From Promerops cafer (Eukaryota > Chordata > Aves > Passeriformes > Nectariniidae), in NCBI GenBank assembly GCA_013398275.1, contig VZSE01015512.1:284513-348512 (forward strand): DNA of 64,000 nt. The letters are read 5' to 3'. The notes under the pieces are model-generated. The model was not told the DNA's origin and did no database searches. It was given only the letters and a program-made list of their open reading frames with translations. The position numbers were made by a program, and so were the translations under genes. Positions 12,401 through 27,400 of the stretch are shown here, one piece after another. Each line of letters opens with the position of its first letter. Within the stretch, counting starts at the first letter, position 1.

Positions 12401-15400
12401 ATCCTTCTTGGTGCTGTGCAGTTCATCCATCCCATCCCTCATTCCCCACACCAAACCTGAGACACTGCTGTTCATTTTGCATCATGTACCCTACAGAACA
12501 TTGCCTTAGTCACTCTTCCAAAGCCAGACTTTAAACCCCAACCCCAGCAGCAAGGAAAGGTGTGGCCCGTGTTTCCATCCTGCCCATTTAAATTTATCCT
12601 TGTTTTAGGAGTGTATATGGAGCACAGCATGGCTCTCTCCCATTTTACTTTGGAAATCAGTCAAATAAATGCAAAACCAAACAGGTCACAGCGGTAAGGA
12701 TACAGAGTCTTCCTTCCTATTTTTCCCCTTGCCACATGTGGGTGCTGCCCTAAAGTCCCAGACCTCCCCAGGGAAGTTCCCCCTGAAACCCAGATGCTCA
12801 TCAGATGAGGACACTCAAGATCCTAATTGGCAGGTGTGAATTGCAAAATAAAATTCAATAATGATCCGCTGTCACAGACAGCAATGGGGACAACCCCATC
12901 CTTGTCTGCATCACCTGCACAGAGCTGTCAAGATATCATCTGGGACTGAGTAGTTACACAAGGGGTGGAGAAGCAAACACTGCAGAGGAAAGACTGGAAT
13001 TAAAGTACTTTTCTCTGGTCAGCTTAAAGTTATTTTATACTCAGAGTCAGCACCAAGGAAAACTGCATTTAAAACACTTCATTTGTACCACTATAGAGGT
13101 AATATTTGCTGGCTTAGCTTTTCAAACCAACTTCTCAGCTAGTGAGATAAAACCAGAACTCTACCCTCAGACACCATCAAAACTATCAAACTCCACAGAG
13201 GAAAACCCAGAATCCTCTGTGGAACAGCAGGATGGTGGCAACTGAGGAGAGGAGAATCCACTTGAGGCAAGTGTTCTTCCCAAAGCACCTTGTCAGACAG
13301 CACAGATACATTCTGTGCATCCCACAGAGGTGTAGCAGCTGTGTTGTGCCATCTCTGGATGCTCTGGCACTGCCCAGGGAAGGTGCCTGTCAGCACCCCT
13401 TGGCCAGGGGCTGGCAGGCTGTGATTTCACTGCTCCTGCCACCAGCACAGGCTGCAAGCTCTGAGCAACACGGGTGAATCTGACCCGAGCACCTGACTTG
13501 GTTCCAGGTAAAAATAGAGACATCCACCCCCAAAAAAGCAACAAAGAGATCAGACAGGAGGCTGACACCTATGTGGTGCCAGGTACACCGGCTGCAAGAG
13601 TGAAAAAAGACACCTTCCAGTTTCTGAACCCTTACTGAGCCAGCTAACAAGGTATCTGATGCTCCACAGACGCTGCTGTGGCCAAGTGACATCTCCTAAA
13701 GCTTCAGAGTTAGAGTAAAAACACTTTAACATCTGTAACTTTTGGGATGCCACAGCATGAAACCAGCCCAAAGACAGCATTGGCTTTTCCATGAATTCTG
13801 GCTTCTCCATGTGTGATGGGAAGCAATCACAAACAAGGGAATCATCCCTTACTGAACCCAAATACTCCTGCAGCAGGCACACAAGAAGAACCAGCACAGA
13901 ACACATCTTCATGTAAGACCTGTTTTGGTTATTTCAGGCAGGGAAATGCTTTGCTAAATGCCCACAGAAAGGCAGCCACCACCACACTTCCTCCCAGGCT
14001 GCAAGGAATGCAGAGAATCTCTCAGCTCTTTTCTTTACTTTGAGGGAGTTCCCAATTATTTTTGGCTCAGCTGACAGCAGATGTCAAGGGAGCAAGTAAA
14101 AAGGCCAACATAAAACCACCAAGGAGGAGGGGGAGCAGTAACTCCTTAGGCAGCTCATTAGCCCGGGGGACAGCTCTGCTGTCACCACATCTGTGCTCAA
14201 CATCTACAGTCTGGACAAAGCAGGATGTTCCCCAAAACACCCCCAGCCCACTCTCCTGAGGGTGAGGGGCAAGAGAGGAGGAAGGCAAAGCCACAACCCT
14301 CCCAATTCCTGTATGACCCAGAAAGGTGTCACCCAAAATAACTCGGCTGGGACCTGCCAGTGCTTGACAGGGACACGGAGCAGGTGAAACATCTCCCTAA
14401 AGTCCTCCAACTTGCAGGGTGAGAGCTTCAAATGCCTTGTTTGGCAGGTGCTTCTCAAAACCTCAAACCACAGGTCTTTGGAGGTGACTGAAGAGCTACA
14501 GAGACTTTGTAGATGGGAGAGAGGGAATTTCAAGACTAACATTCCTGCAACAACTGTACACTGTAAAACTTCTTAACACCTCCACTGTCAGCTTTCCATA
14601 GGCTGGAAGGGGCTCTCAGTGCAAAAACCCTCCAGCTTTCATGTGGAAAAATAATTAGCTGATTATTGCAAGAGGATTTTCAAAGCTGAGATTTTAGGCT
14701 GGGCACTGAACATAAAAATAATCCTAGAATTTATAATTCACATTGACTAAAACAGCTTCAAAACAGATTTCAATCACCTCAGACACAGACAATACAGCCT
14801 TTTACAGAAGAAATTATAAATACTAGTTTTCCTACAGGCTCCAGCTTTTTTGTAGGGCAAAGAAACAGAGTCCCCTCTGATGTCTTTTAACACCAGCAAC
14901 AGAGAGAGCCCTGCTCACCTGCATGAAACCAAACCAAACCAAAGACAGCAGTGGCTTTTCCATGAATTCTGACTTCTCCACGTGTGATGGGAAGCAAGCA
15001 CAGACAAGGGAATCATCCCTTACTGAACCCAAATACTCCTGCAGCAGGCACACAAGAGGAACCTGCAACATCTCTCTGCTCCAGCTAAAAATCTGCTCTT
15101 CTAACAACTGGGCCACTGCTATTTGAGCTACAAAATCAAGAAGTGTTAGTGTGTTTTGTGCTGTTCTTTCCAGTTTCAAAACTCTAGACAATGCTGGGCT
15201 GTGATTTTGGGGGGTGTCCTGTGCAGGGCCAGGAGTTGGACCCGATGATCCTTGTGGGCCTGTTCCATGATTCTGTGATTCTTCTTCCCAGGTAGCACAG
15301 CACCCCCAGCCAGAGGACAGGCCTGTCACTTGTGACTTGTACCCCCAACCCAGCACAGCAACCATGTTAAAATGGAGAGAACAATATATTAGAATTTACT

Positions 15401-18400
15401 GCCTTTCTCTTTCAAAGCACCTCATCATAGAGAGCAGGAATTTGCCTTTCCAGCTACTCTGCATGAGAAGGAAGTCGGGGCCCACAAGGCTGAAAAGAAG
15501 ACACATGAAACCTTGTAGCTCCTGGCTCAAGAGCAACAGGGACCTTAATGCTGAGAATAGGAGGCCTAAAGCTGGGCTTTGCTCAGCTCTGTCCACTCCA
15601 GGGAAGAAGATCCAGAGCAAGGGAGAGGCTGCAACCAGGGAACTTCACCCCAGGCTGAACCCCAGAGCTCATCATGGTTCCTTGCTGGAAACACATCCAG
15701 AGCAAGAGTAAAGCCTTATGTCAGGGCAGTTTTGCCTGGAAAGGCCCAGCACGTGTTTTAGGGTGTTCTGGAGGAGCAGCTCCCCCACAAAGAGCAGGTT
15801 CCAGTAAAGGAAGAATTCCTTACTATCAGCACTTTGCCTTTTGATGAACTCTCCTATTTGAGTTTTTCCACTCACCTCCTTTTCTCCCAGGTGTCCCAAC
15901 AGTATGTCCTGCCCCTGGGAGCCCCAGCAGAGCCTGGACCTCTTAGCAGTGTATGGGAATGCTTCAGTTTGGACAACAGTGACAAAAAAATGTAGCACTA
16001 TCACCCAGGGCATTGATGCAGAGCCCCAGCAAGCACTGGGGGGTTACATGAGGGGTAACACACCCTCATGTCTGACCAAGAGGGTACTGTCCAAACATGA
16101 TAAAGATCCAAAGATATCCACATTTTACTTCTACTACTTTTTTCCTAGACTTCCTAGTTTGACTATTTTGCTTTTAAAAGCTGTATCCTACCTAGTCTTT
16201 CTATTTAAGTAAATCCCTTTGCCCATCATGCTTTTCACAGATTTTTAAATTCACAAATCCTTTATCTGCACATCTCACTTGGCATGAGACCTTTGCAAAC
16301 ATCACCTGCTTGCTTTTTCCTGAACTTTAGCACACCACTGCCCGGGCCCCAGCACCCTCAGAGGTGTTCTGCAGGAAAATGTGAAGTTTCAGGTTGGAAA
16401 TTTGGGGAGTTGCTGGTCAGGTAGCACCGAGGCCACTGGGTACTCACCGAGTTTGGGTAGTTCAGATAGCAGATCTGACAGGACATGTCCTGGGCTGATG
16501 ACCTGGTGTTCATCTGGCGCGTTCGTGACTTTTTACTTGGATTAATTACGTGACACTCTGCAAAGAGCTTCTCCAAGTTGCCATCAAAGTACCTGCACAA
16601 CACAGGACAGAATGAAAATTTAACCACCTTCTAGGTAATTTTTCCATTCTGTGTAGCAGTTAAGTGTACAAAGATGCTTTTTTGTATTTCAAAACTCATA
16701 CACCCACTGCTTCCAACAAACTCTTCTCTAACACGACACAGAGGTGGATATTAGACAAACTACATCATTTCAGAGACTTCCACTTGAATTCCACACTCCT
16801 GAAATTCAGGCACTTTCAATTCTTCAGCTGCATTTCAGGTAATTTGTGATTCTCCCCAGTGATTGCTTTGCCTTAGAATTCCAGGACAGGAAACTAGAGC
16901 ACCAACACCCAAGTTCACAGTCCAGGCATTGGAACACCTTCCTAAAGCACAGGTTTGATGCCTTCAAGCTCAATTCTTTTCAACTGAAGCCTTCCATTTT
17001 TCCTAATATTCTGATCATTAGCCATTTGAGCATCTTTTCTCTTCAGTCAACCTGAGGAAATTTAATAACCTCCTAAAAAATACATTAAAAAAAAAAATCC
17101 AAGTTTACAATGCTTCCAAAGATTAGGTACCTATTGGAAAGGAGGATGCAAAATTGCTTGGGGGGGAGAAGAAAAGATCACTTCCTTTCTATTTCCTATT
17201 CCCTTAAGGAAAACCATACTGGTTTGCTTTAAAGGTTTATAAAAAGCTCTTTGTTGGAGAGGAGGACCAAACTGGAGAGAATCATTATCAGAAAGCTCAG
17301 CCTCTTCCCAGAATCCTTCACACACCTTTCTCCAGCCTGCAGCAGCTGCAAAGAACTAATTAAACCAGACAATTAACCAGCTCCATCACATGCACACATC
17401 CCCCAGCCAAACCCAGTAAGTCATTCCCCCGCTCCCTTACAGCTCTACCTACCAACAAGGCTTGATTTATAATTGAAAAAAATATTAATTTTCCTCCTGT
17501 TTCCTATGTTTCTCAATGCAGTTCATGTATTTTAGATCTTAAATTTCAAGACACTGAATCTGGAAGGAAGTGGTGAATTCTGGCATCACAGCATCCACGA
17601 GGCTTTGTCACTGTTCTTCAATGTTAGCTCAGGATTTTACTCAACCAAGTTCTTTTGTTTGCTTAGAGGATTATATTTAAAATTTTCTATGTTGTATTTA
17701 AATCTAAATATATAAAATTATACCTTTATAAAATTTCAGCAAGTCAATTCAGTGCAGTGCCATTATAGGCAGTATTTATTAAGAATCATGGATAAATATT
17801 AAGTCCACAGAAGTTTTCCAGCCTTCCAACTGCTCTTAGAGGCAGCAGGAGCAGCACAGGACATGCTCTGAGGAGAGCAGACACACAGCTGGGTGTGAAG
17901 TTTGCAAGGAAAATAGTTTTGTATACAAATGCTATGATACAACTTGAACCCTGATACTCATGACCAGCTAAATGCTTATGGAAATACCAGAGGTTTTTGT
18001 AGTGGTGGGATGGTTTTAAGGGTGAATATCCCTATTAGGAACCTGACTTTTTTCACCTGAAATTACCTATCCCCTTTAAATACCTATGCACAGTATTCCT
18101 GCTTCTCCATGCTGCTTTCTTTTCATGCATTTTCTTTCTGAATAAGTAATTTCCACATTTATTTTTATGTCTGTCTCTCAGACTCATACTCGTGCTGCCA
18201 CTGGGCCATAAGAACTCCAGAAAACGCAGAGGAGAACGTGGATGTCCCTGAAACCACAGCTCCAATGGATACTCCCAAGTCCAACAGCTCTCTAACTGCT
18301 GCACCACTCCTGACACAAACATGCCAAGGGCTCAGTCAGGAGACTCTTGCAGTTCCTTCAATGGTTAGGAACAACACCTAATTCCACTTTTCCCCACTTG

Positions 18401-21400
18401 TTCCAGCATCACCACAGACCATCCATGTAAGCAGATCTCCCTTTGCCCTTCCCACGCTCTTTGGTCAAAGGATTCCCAGGCAGCAGCACTAACACCTCTC
18501 CCTCCCACAGCAGGTGAGCTCCATGTGACATTCACTGACTCCCCCGGCCAGCAGACCTTCTCCACCACCAATTTCCACCTCCCTTCATCCTCCTTGAATC
18601 CAAGGAAGCCAAAACACATGCAATCCCAGTCCTGATCTGACCCTGATCTCATACAATTTCACTTAGATTTCTCCTCCAAATCTCACCTAATGCATTGCAA
18701 AAGATGGCTACATTTCTCCACATCTCCTCCATGTCAGAATCCCTCCTCACTTCCTTCACAACTCCAAGAATTCTGATTTTTCCTCAAATACTCTCTGTTA
18801 AAGGGTTGGTTCTTGGTATGTCCACCCTTACTTTCATCCTAGGGAGGAGCACAGCACCTTGAACAGCCTTTTAAATCATCTGCCCTCCTTTCCCTTCACA
18901 ATGCAGATATTGAGTAATTCCAGCACTTCTGGCACATGAGAATTTCCTCTATTAATTCTTCAAAGTTCATTTGCTTCACCACAAAGTTGGGAGTTTTTCT
19001 GCTATTTTAAAATGAATGGATAAACCAGTGTTTGTCCATTATTTTCAAGTGTTTCTACTTACCAAGACCAAACCTATAACACCACCAGGTCCTTTTGGCA
19101 GAGGGATCAAGCTGTCAGCCCCTTTATCTCCTCAAAATTCCCTCCTGCTGTTTGTAACTGCCTAATCGCCATTTTCCAGACATAATCAAATCCTACCCAT
19201 GGGAGTATCAAAGATAAAGAGCCTTTTCACTGAAAAAAACTGCTTCTAGTACACACTTTGGGATATTTACTTCCATGGAAGAGCATTTGTGAGTGTCAGT
19301 GCACCAAAACACTCACAGTAAAAGCTATCTCCACATCAAAACCCCTGCCATACACCATTTTTCACCTGTTCAGCCTCTGCTGAAGAGTGTAAAGTATTTA
19401 TTTGTTCCAAGGAAAGCAGGCAGCTAGGTTCTGGAGAAGAGGCAATCTGGACATTCCTAACACCCCTCCTCTGCTCAGAGGGAACAGGGACATGTGGCCA
19501 GCAAGATAAGCAGCTACAAGGGACTGCTGTATCTCTGGCTGTGCCTCCAGGGATTAAATCGAGCCTTGGGGACATGCTGAGACACTTTTCTTCTAACAAA
19601 ATGACCTGGGGAAGGCACCTAAAGCAGGAGAGCTGCATTTTAACCTCTTCATCACACAGAGGTTCCTCCCCAAACTCCCCTCAGGAGAGGACACTATCAG
19701 CCATAGTAAAATTGGAAGGTAATCAAGGTTCAAGCTAAAGCACTTTCTTCACTTGTTTCTGAGGTGATGTGGTCATTCTGCACCTGCTGCTCTCCTGTCC
19801 CAATGAATCAAGCTTGCAGGACCCAGGGAAATAATATCTGACATCTTTATTCTCCTGAACACATGCAGCATATCAAAGGCTGAACTAGTATTTCCTCCAC
19901 TCACCACTTCCATCCTACAAACAAATCCACCCCAAACCCCCAATTTTGCTTTTGCACACAAACAATTAGTGTTTCACCAGTGGGACAGGGCAGTTTTTCA
20001 ATTGTGGCTGTTATTACTTTACTGTAAGTGGAATAAATACCTGTAGCACATCTGCCCTCTGAACACCACTGTGTAATTACTCCATGACAAAGCTGACAAA
20101 CCTGCTCATTAAAAACAGGCATAACAAGGCTGAAAAAAAAAGTGGGAAAACAGAGAAATTTTCATGTCACAAGCTCAGACCTCCCCACTTATCAAAAAAA
20201 GAGAAGCCACTTGGTTTAGGTGCTTTCCTCCAGGCCAGGTCTGATAAGGCTGCTGGGAGGTCACGCTGACTCACCATGAGCTAAGGGAAAACAGGCACTG
20301 TTCAGGAACTGCAAATACACACCATCAAACAACAGGAACTTTCAAGCAAAATGTATATTTTGGGGTTTTTTTTCCCCTTAACCCTCACCTATCTCCACAG
20401 CAATGACCAAACCCTCTTGAACACCAAGAGCCTGCTCTCAGCCTCCTACCCAGCTTCCCACTCCTGCTGATTTCATGGAAGTTATTTGGTGCAGAAGTGA
20501 CAGAATCATATTTTGGTGTTTTTCTAATACAACAGGACATCAATGAGCACCAAAACTGGGACCAGTGTGCAACAGGTCTGCCTAAGCATGTATTCTATTA
20601 CTCACAGGGGTAATCCTGCTGAGTTAAGTATTTTAATGAATAAGTTTACCTGTGGATTTGTAAATATAACATGTACTTAAAGTGTAAAAGCCTTAACAAT
20701 AATACCTCACATTGACCTGGCTGGCACCTCCCTTGAGGAAAAAAAAAACCCAAACCAAAACCACAGCCCAGTTTTTTATTCTTAAATTGATGGCAGCCCT
20801 AAACAAGCTGTCAACAACAAGGGACAAAGCCTACTGTACAAAGGGATGGCTTTTCAGTGCACTTGTGTAGAGGTATCTCACAGCCAAGGAGAGTGAACTT
20901 TACTCCAGCCAGGAGAACCAGCCCAAGAAACCCAAATACCAAGTGAAAAGACATGTTGCAGAGCAGGTATTAAATCAGAATTCTCAACAGCTATAGTCAG
21001 AATTAAATAGTGGATATATTTGTAACACAAAGCTTTCAGACTTCCAACATTTACTAAAAGAGGTCAATCTCAGGAAAATAAGGACTAGAAAGCTGTAAAA
21101 AAAATACAATCACTTCTGAAAAAAAATCTAGGTTAAACAAAACATAAGAGATACCTGAGCACCATCACTAACCAAAAATATTACACAAAGGGTGCTAAAA
21201 ATGTCCTAAATCCATTAGCCATGGACAGCAGAAATATTTATACTCCAAAATAATTACTAACAGTGTGAAAACCTTTGCTCCTCTTTCCCTGGGTGACAGA
21301 GTACCAAACTACAGGGGCTCAGCCCCAGGCCCAGTGAAGGGACATTTATCAATTCACAGGAGCACCAACAACTGCTCCTGCTTTACCAAGCACACCTCAT

Positions 21401-24400
21401 CTTCCCATACCCTGATCATCAGGCAAAGGAAATGGTAATTAAGAGAAAAGTCAAACTAATGATCCTACCAGGCCCTCCACACTCACCCATTGGTCACTCC
21501 ACACCAGGTAAGACCAGCAGACACCACAACCAGCAAGTCCCTGTACAGCTTTTACTGCTCCTTTTGGTCAAGATTAATTCTCCTCCCAGTTTCTAAAGTA
21601 ATTTAAATTCTCCAGCTCCCTCAACTCTCTTCAACACCAACACTGGCATTGGAATGAACCAAATGCAGCTGGATTTGGTCTCCAGTGTATAACAACAAAC
21701 TGAAAAGTACCTTTACCAAGCAACATTCCAAGAGCTGGGAATCAAAGATGGGAAACAACCATAAAACACTCTGCTCTGAGGGGGAGGGAGAGGCAAAATT
21801 CAAGCCATTATTTACAGACACAGAAGAAAACCTGGAGCTGTGGAGATGAAGACAAGACAGGACCATTATCAGTCAGGAACAATTTAGCCTTGGCCAGAGC
21901 AGCAAATAAACATGTCAGGAATACACATGCCAGCATGACAGGCAAGAGCAGCTAAACCCAAATCCAAAACAGTTGCTAGATAACAAGAACCTGTTCCTGC
22001 TTGCTTTTTTCCAAAGCCTGTCCAAAGCCTGTACATGTTCAAACTGGAAATCCCTCTTTCCAATGGGCAACTTAACTTCCACAACTTTGAAGTCGAACGA
22101 TATTAAAACAATGAGTCACCAGTCACCCTTAGCTGGGACAGGGGGAACATTTAGAGCTTACACAAAAGACTCTCCTGCCACACACTGTGCATTCATCCAT
22201 CCTCACTTGAGCCAGGAACAAACATTTTTTCCAGCTCTGTGGCACAAGATGGTTGCATGCTAAGGTGGCTGCTTACCTCTCCATCAGCTTCTCCTTATCC
22301 CAGTTGAAATGGCTAAGCAGTATTCGAGTGATAGTCGCTGGATTCTGGAGAAAGAAGAGAAAAACAATCAATAATTGAGTAACCAAGCCAGAGTGAGAAC
22401 ACCAAGCAGAGCTTTGAATAGGCAAAGGGAAAATCAGGGTATCTGATAACATCATCTGTTCAGACAATACATGTTTACTGGCATGGACTGGGAAATAGCT
22501 GGACTTGACAGATAGACAAATTTAAAATTAAAAAACAAACAAACAAACAAAAAACTCTCTAAATCCAAGCATCTGTATAAAATGAGAATTTGGTTGAAGA
22601 TTTAAGGACCAGATTAATTACACCTACCACAGTGCCAACATCTCCACATCCAGCATGCCCACACAATGCAATTCCAGGATGTCTGTAAAATGTAGGAAGG
22701 GCTGATTTCCACCCATCATATCCATTTTTGCCACAATCTCCACACTACTTGCAGAGCAAGAATAATCCAGCCCTGACCATCAAAACACTTGGGCTGAAAA
22801 CTGTCCCAGAATCACAGATGACAAAGTCCTTGGAAGACCTCAGAAGTTCCTGAAGCACCATGAAATCCAGAAAAAAAACTCATGGACAGCTAAGGAAAGA
22901 AATACAGTCTAGAAAGGTCAGAAAGAAGGTAAAACATAGGAGCTGATTTTCACTTGTGTACAAGTTTTTATTCCAACTAAATCTGAATCATCAGCCAAGA
23001 GTTTGATTTTATGAGAAACACACCAGACCATATGGCTTCTGTTACACCCCAGTACCACGTTTTAGTTCTCCAAATCCACTCTCTGGGCTCAGTTTTAGGA
23101 CCATTTACATGCAAAGGAGACAAGAGCAGGGCCCTGAGAGCGGCTGTGTGTACTTTGCCATTTGACACCAAAATGGAAGTTTGCCTCAGGGCCAACGTTC
23201 AATGGACACTCTGAAGCTGTTGAAAAGTAGGACATAAACCAGCAATGTGATTTCCTGAGCCCTGGAGCTACAGCCACAACCTGATGCTGCCAAAAGCCAA
23301 TGCTGTCACCCACAGCAGCAATCCCACCCCATCCCTGCATCTCCTGCCCTCACCACTACAGCCATTTTATGCTGCAAATAATGGCTCAGAAACTGATCTT
23401 CTCTTTTCCTTTAGGTTGTTTTTTTCGTGGAATCAGTTCTCCCATCTATTTGACTGCCTGACCACACAAACAGCTGCATTAGCACAAGGGGAAAGCAGGA
23501 CAGCCTCTTTCACCACCAACACCAACAAAACCTTCACTGAAATAAAGCCCTCGGGTGACACTGTAAGAAGCACAAAGAACCAGTCTTGTGGTTTATACTA
23601 CAAAAAGTGACACTCCTCTCCTTCTACAGTGTGTTCTGACTCTTACTATTGCCAGCACAGATTGTTTAAAGCCAAACTAAGAATTTTTTTCCAGCTGAAA
23701 AAGCCCATGTGAACCAAAGCAGCTTTAGAAAGGTTTGACCAGATCCCTGATGCCACCTCCGCGGAGCCCCATGAACAGCAGGGACAGCAGATCTATACAG
23801 TATGGAGCAGGAGATACCAGAAATGGGTACTGCTTGATGCTGCACGGTGACAGTGTGGCTCTGGTCCATGTCTGAACCAGCCTCCCAGGTGACAGGGACC
23901 CAAGCTCCTCCCTGCAGCAACACGAGGTGCCTGGCTGACAAGCACATGTCAGCAGCTCTCCGACAGCATCCCTCCCTCATCCAGCCCTGCAGAGGGGAGC
24001 AAGCAGCTCAACTCTTTGCAGTCAGTCCTGCCAACAAGAAGTTCTATGGGAATTTAAGGGTCTCCTTCACCAAAAGGCTCCTCCAGCAGCCTCTTTTGGA
24101 GTTTAGTTTCTGATCTTTCCAGGTTATTTTGTATTTGGATCTCCACAACATCCTTTTCTGTAACTCCGTCTGTACTATGTAGAAGTACCTTAAAGGAGTA
24201 TTTAAAAACTCACTTAGACACAATTCCTGGAGCACTTTAATCAAAGATGAAAATATACCTTAGTAAATAAAGCAATCTTATCTCTAGATTATCTTGGTTA
24301 TGATACCAGCCCCTGTAATTCTCCAGTTATGAATTTCAGACAGCAAAGCACACAGCCCTTCAACATAAGGAGTCTTCACTCAGCCCAGAAATCTGCCAGA

Positions 24401-27400
24401 GGTACAGAGAAACACAATTTTCTTCATTTCTCAAGTAAAGGCATTGAGAGAGCTTTAATTAAAATCAGCCCAAAGTCTTGTCCTACCTTCTACCACACAG
24501 CAGCCCACTTGGCCACTTCTTAAGGCTTCTGGGAATACCTGTTAATCCCTTAATGGGCTAAGAGGCAGCTGAGGCAGTGGTCTCTGGCTGACTTTAAAAG
24601 ACAGAAGGTTTCCCCTGCACTGAAGGAAAACTTATGGTACATGGATAAGAAACTTAAACGGTCTGCAGTGATTATTAAGTAGAACAAAGCTGATCCAGCA
24701 AATACCACTCCCCAAAGAACATGTGGTTGGAAAGGACAAGAGGGTTTCACCTGTGGCTTCTCCATTTTCCCAACACACAGGCACTGCAGCTTTCCAAAAG
24801 TTTCCCAAGGTCAGAGCCCCCAGGTACCCCAGCACAGCAAGGTACAAAACTGGACATTATTTAGAATTATACTGTTGACTCTGTGTACTATCACCTTCTC
24901 CTGGCTTGCTGGGTTCCAGCTTCCTCCAGCACTGTTGGCTGAACATTTAAAAAAGAAAAGAAACGCCAGCAGCACGACAAGCTCCCACCAGAAATAGCTG
25001 GGCTGCCTGCTTTCACTGCCTGCCACATCCCAGATGTAGCATTCAAACCTCCCCTGGCTGTCTCCTGATACAGAAGGCAAGAATTAACACAGCCCTGCCC
25101 TTGCTCATCCCTGTACAGGGATACAATCTAGGCTGGAGGCACACAGGGAGCACAGAAGACTGGGAGGGAGGCAGCTAAGGGGCAAATCAGAGTTAAATAC
25201 AAATGCCAGAAGTTCTGGCATGAAGGATCGTTCCAGTCTAAGACCAGGCACAGCATCATGGAACAGCTGTTCCATGGGAAGAGCTCACATGCCCAGAGTT
25301 ATTCCAGAGCAGGGCTGGAGGAGTCAACCACAGCATCCAGAGAGAGCGGTGTCCTGTACGTGGGGCACACAGGGTTAAAACACCACCAAAATAATGTGGT
25401 ATTTCAACACCAGTTCTACTCCAGCTTTCCACCAACCCTCAGCCATCATGCTGTAAAAATTAATGGAAATGTCCAAATACTGGGTTACACAGCACTGGAA
25501 GGCACAGGCTCTGTCCTGCCTCCTCGTTTGGCACTCGGGATTATTTCCTACGACTGACACCACACAGATTAGCTACGAACAGGCTCCGCTGCCGCTCAGA
25601 CAGGATTACTCCCGCGGCTGCAAGAGCGCGCTCCTACCAAGGCTATTTTCTGTTTACAGAGACAAATTTTCCTACAGAAAGCAGCCAGGGACGGACAGAC
25701 AGCAAGGGAACAGCCAACATGTTCTCCTCCAGACGTGGTCTGATGAAAGCTGAAGCAGCAGATCTCACTTAGAGCAGCCTCCTATTAAATTTTACATGTC
25801 GGAGCCGAGGCGGATTGCCGGGAGCCGAGGGCAGCAAGCCTGTTGATATCCAGATAGGAACAAACCCGAGGAAAGCAGCCATTTTGTTTAAATTCTCGGG
25901 GCACTTCAAAAGATTTCCTAACAAAACATTCCGAATAAAGCTCTGCCCAGAGAGAAACACCCTCAGTCCTTCAGCAGGGAATTTTTTTTTTTTTTTTTTT
26001 TGGAGCTAACAAAGCAACCAAGTCCCACATATGCTTCCAACAAATTCCACTCCACCACAGCTTTTCACTGGAGGTATTTACATTAACTGTCCTTATCTAT
26101 GTTGCCATGCTCCAGCACACCAATGCAAGCAGGAGATACAGCAATAGGAAGCCCTACAAAGGTCTGGATTTCACCAAAGAAGCATTATTAATTCAAATAA
26201 AACTCCTTAATTTAACAGAATTTAATTCAACTGGAAGCTTCATCAGTGATAAGAGTTAGAATTCTTTTTGCTGTCAAAATAAGAAAGTATGAATCAGAAG
26301 GAAGAATCTGGATGCACTTAAATGCATAAATGAATTATAAATTAAATATTATTAGAACATTAGCTTGAATCAGAATTTCCAAGCAGCACAATTTGCTGAA
26401 TGACAGTTGGGAGCACTTGATCCATTCATGTTTCCATCCATCAAGACAAGCTGCATGGTTAACTCTTGATGTTATTACAAAGAAAAGCACATTTTATAGT
26501 TCAGCTTCTCCTCACATGCTGGGAGTCAGCTCCTGGTTCAGTTTCAGAATTTACTACAAATAAAAACCATTTAAGAACAGCTTAAGCTCAGTTCTCCAGC
26601 AAAATCCTCTCTCACTTCCTGGAGACATGATATTGATAAATTCTTTGTTTTGTTTCTTTCCGTGTCATGGCTGGTTTTGCTTTCTACTCATGGTAGCTTC
26701 TGCATTCCAACAGTTTTCATCCCAACTGCATCCCAACCATCCCAATAAGAGAGGCTATTACAGCAATTTTTGCCACTTCCAGTTGGGTTTTCTACACAAT
26801 TGCTTTGCACTTGTGAATCCAAGCAGATGCTCCAGAAACCCTGGCTTTGCCCAAGCCTCAGAACTCTGTACAGGGTTCACACCTCAGCACTGTCCACTGC
26901 TGTATTCCATGGGGACACAAGACTGGGTTTACATTTCCCAGCAGAAGGAAACCAATGATTTCACATCAGCTGACAACACTGAGGGTTTGGCTTGGTGGAG
27001 GAGCAAAGAACCATCACAAGCTAATGCTGGTCTGAAGCCAAGCAGCACAAACATCTGCTCCAGTGAAGTGGCACCTGGGGACAGGCGTCACACCACCACT
27101 GTAAATACTTAACCAGGCAAACCCCCAGGGTTTGCAGCAGTAGAGCACCAAGTGGAAACTGCCCAGCATCTCCAAGGCTTGTCACGGGCACACTGTGCCA
27201 TGGGAGAAGCGCTGATAAATAACCCAGAGGTCACGTTTAATGGCAGTGGGGAGAGGAGGAGCATCCCCACCATGAGGGATTGTGACCAACACCAAGCACA
27301 AGGCACCAAAGAGCTGCTTCATCACATAATAACCAAGGGGCACCGGCCCAAAATTCTGCAATAACCTGATGTCTGCTCCACTTGGACCCTCTGCTCTTCA

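Larger units (their letters stand above)
12338..16447 (-). other. ARIH1: ARIH1 intron 3
   Basis: A 4.1-kb intron. It holds two copies of a ~130-bp sequence (13756-13892 and 14922-15062) and a CR1-type 3' end at 15220-15285. The remainder is unremarkable. Confidence 0.9.

Noticed and set aside
13550..15365. Similar minus-strand peptides at two sites, suggesting paralogous exons
   Set aside because: The similarity is DNA-level duplication extending beyond any frame, with no splice-site pairing or domain. Treated as a repeat.
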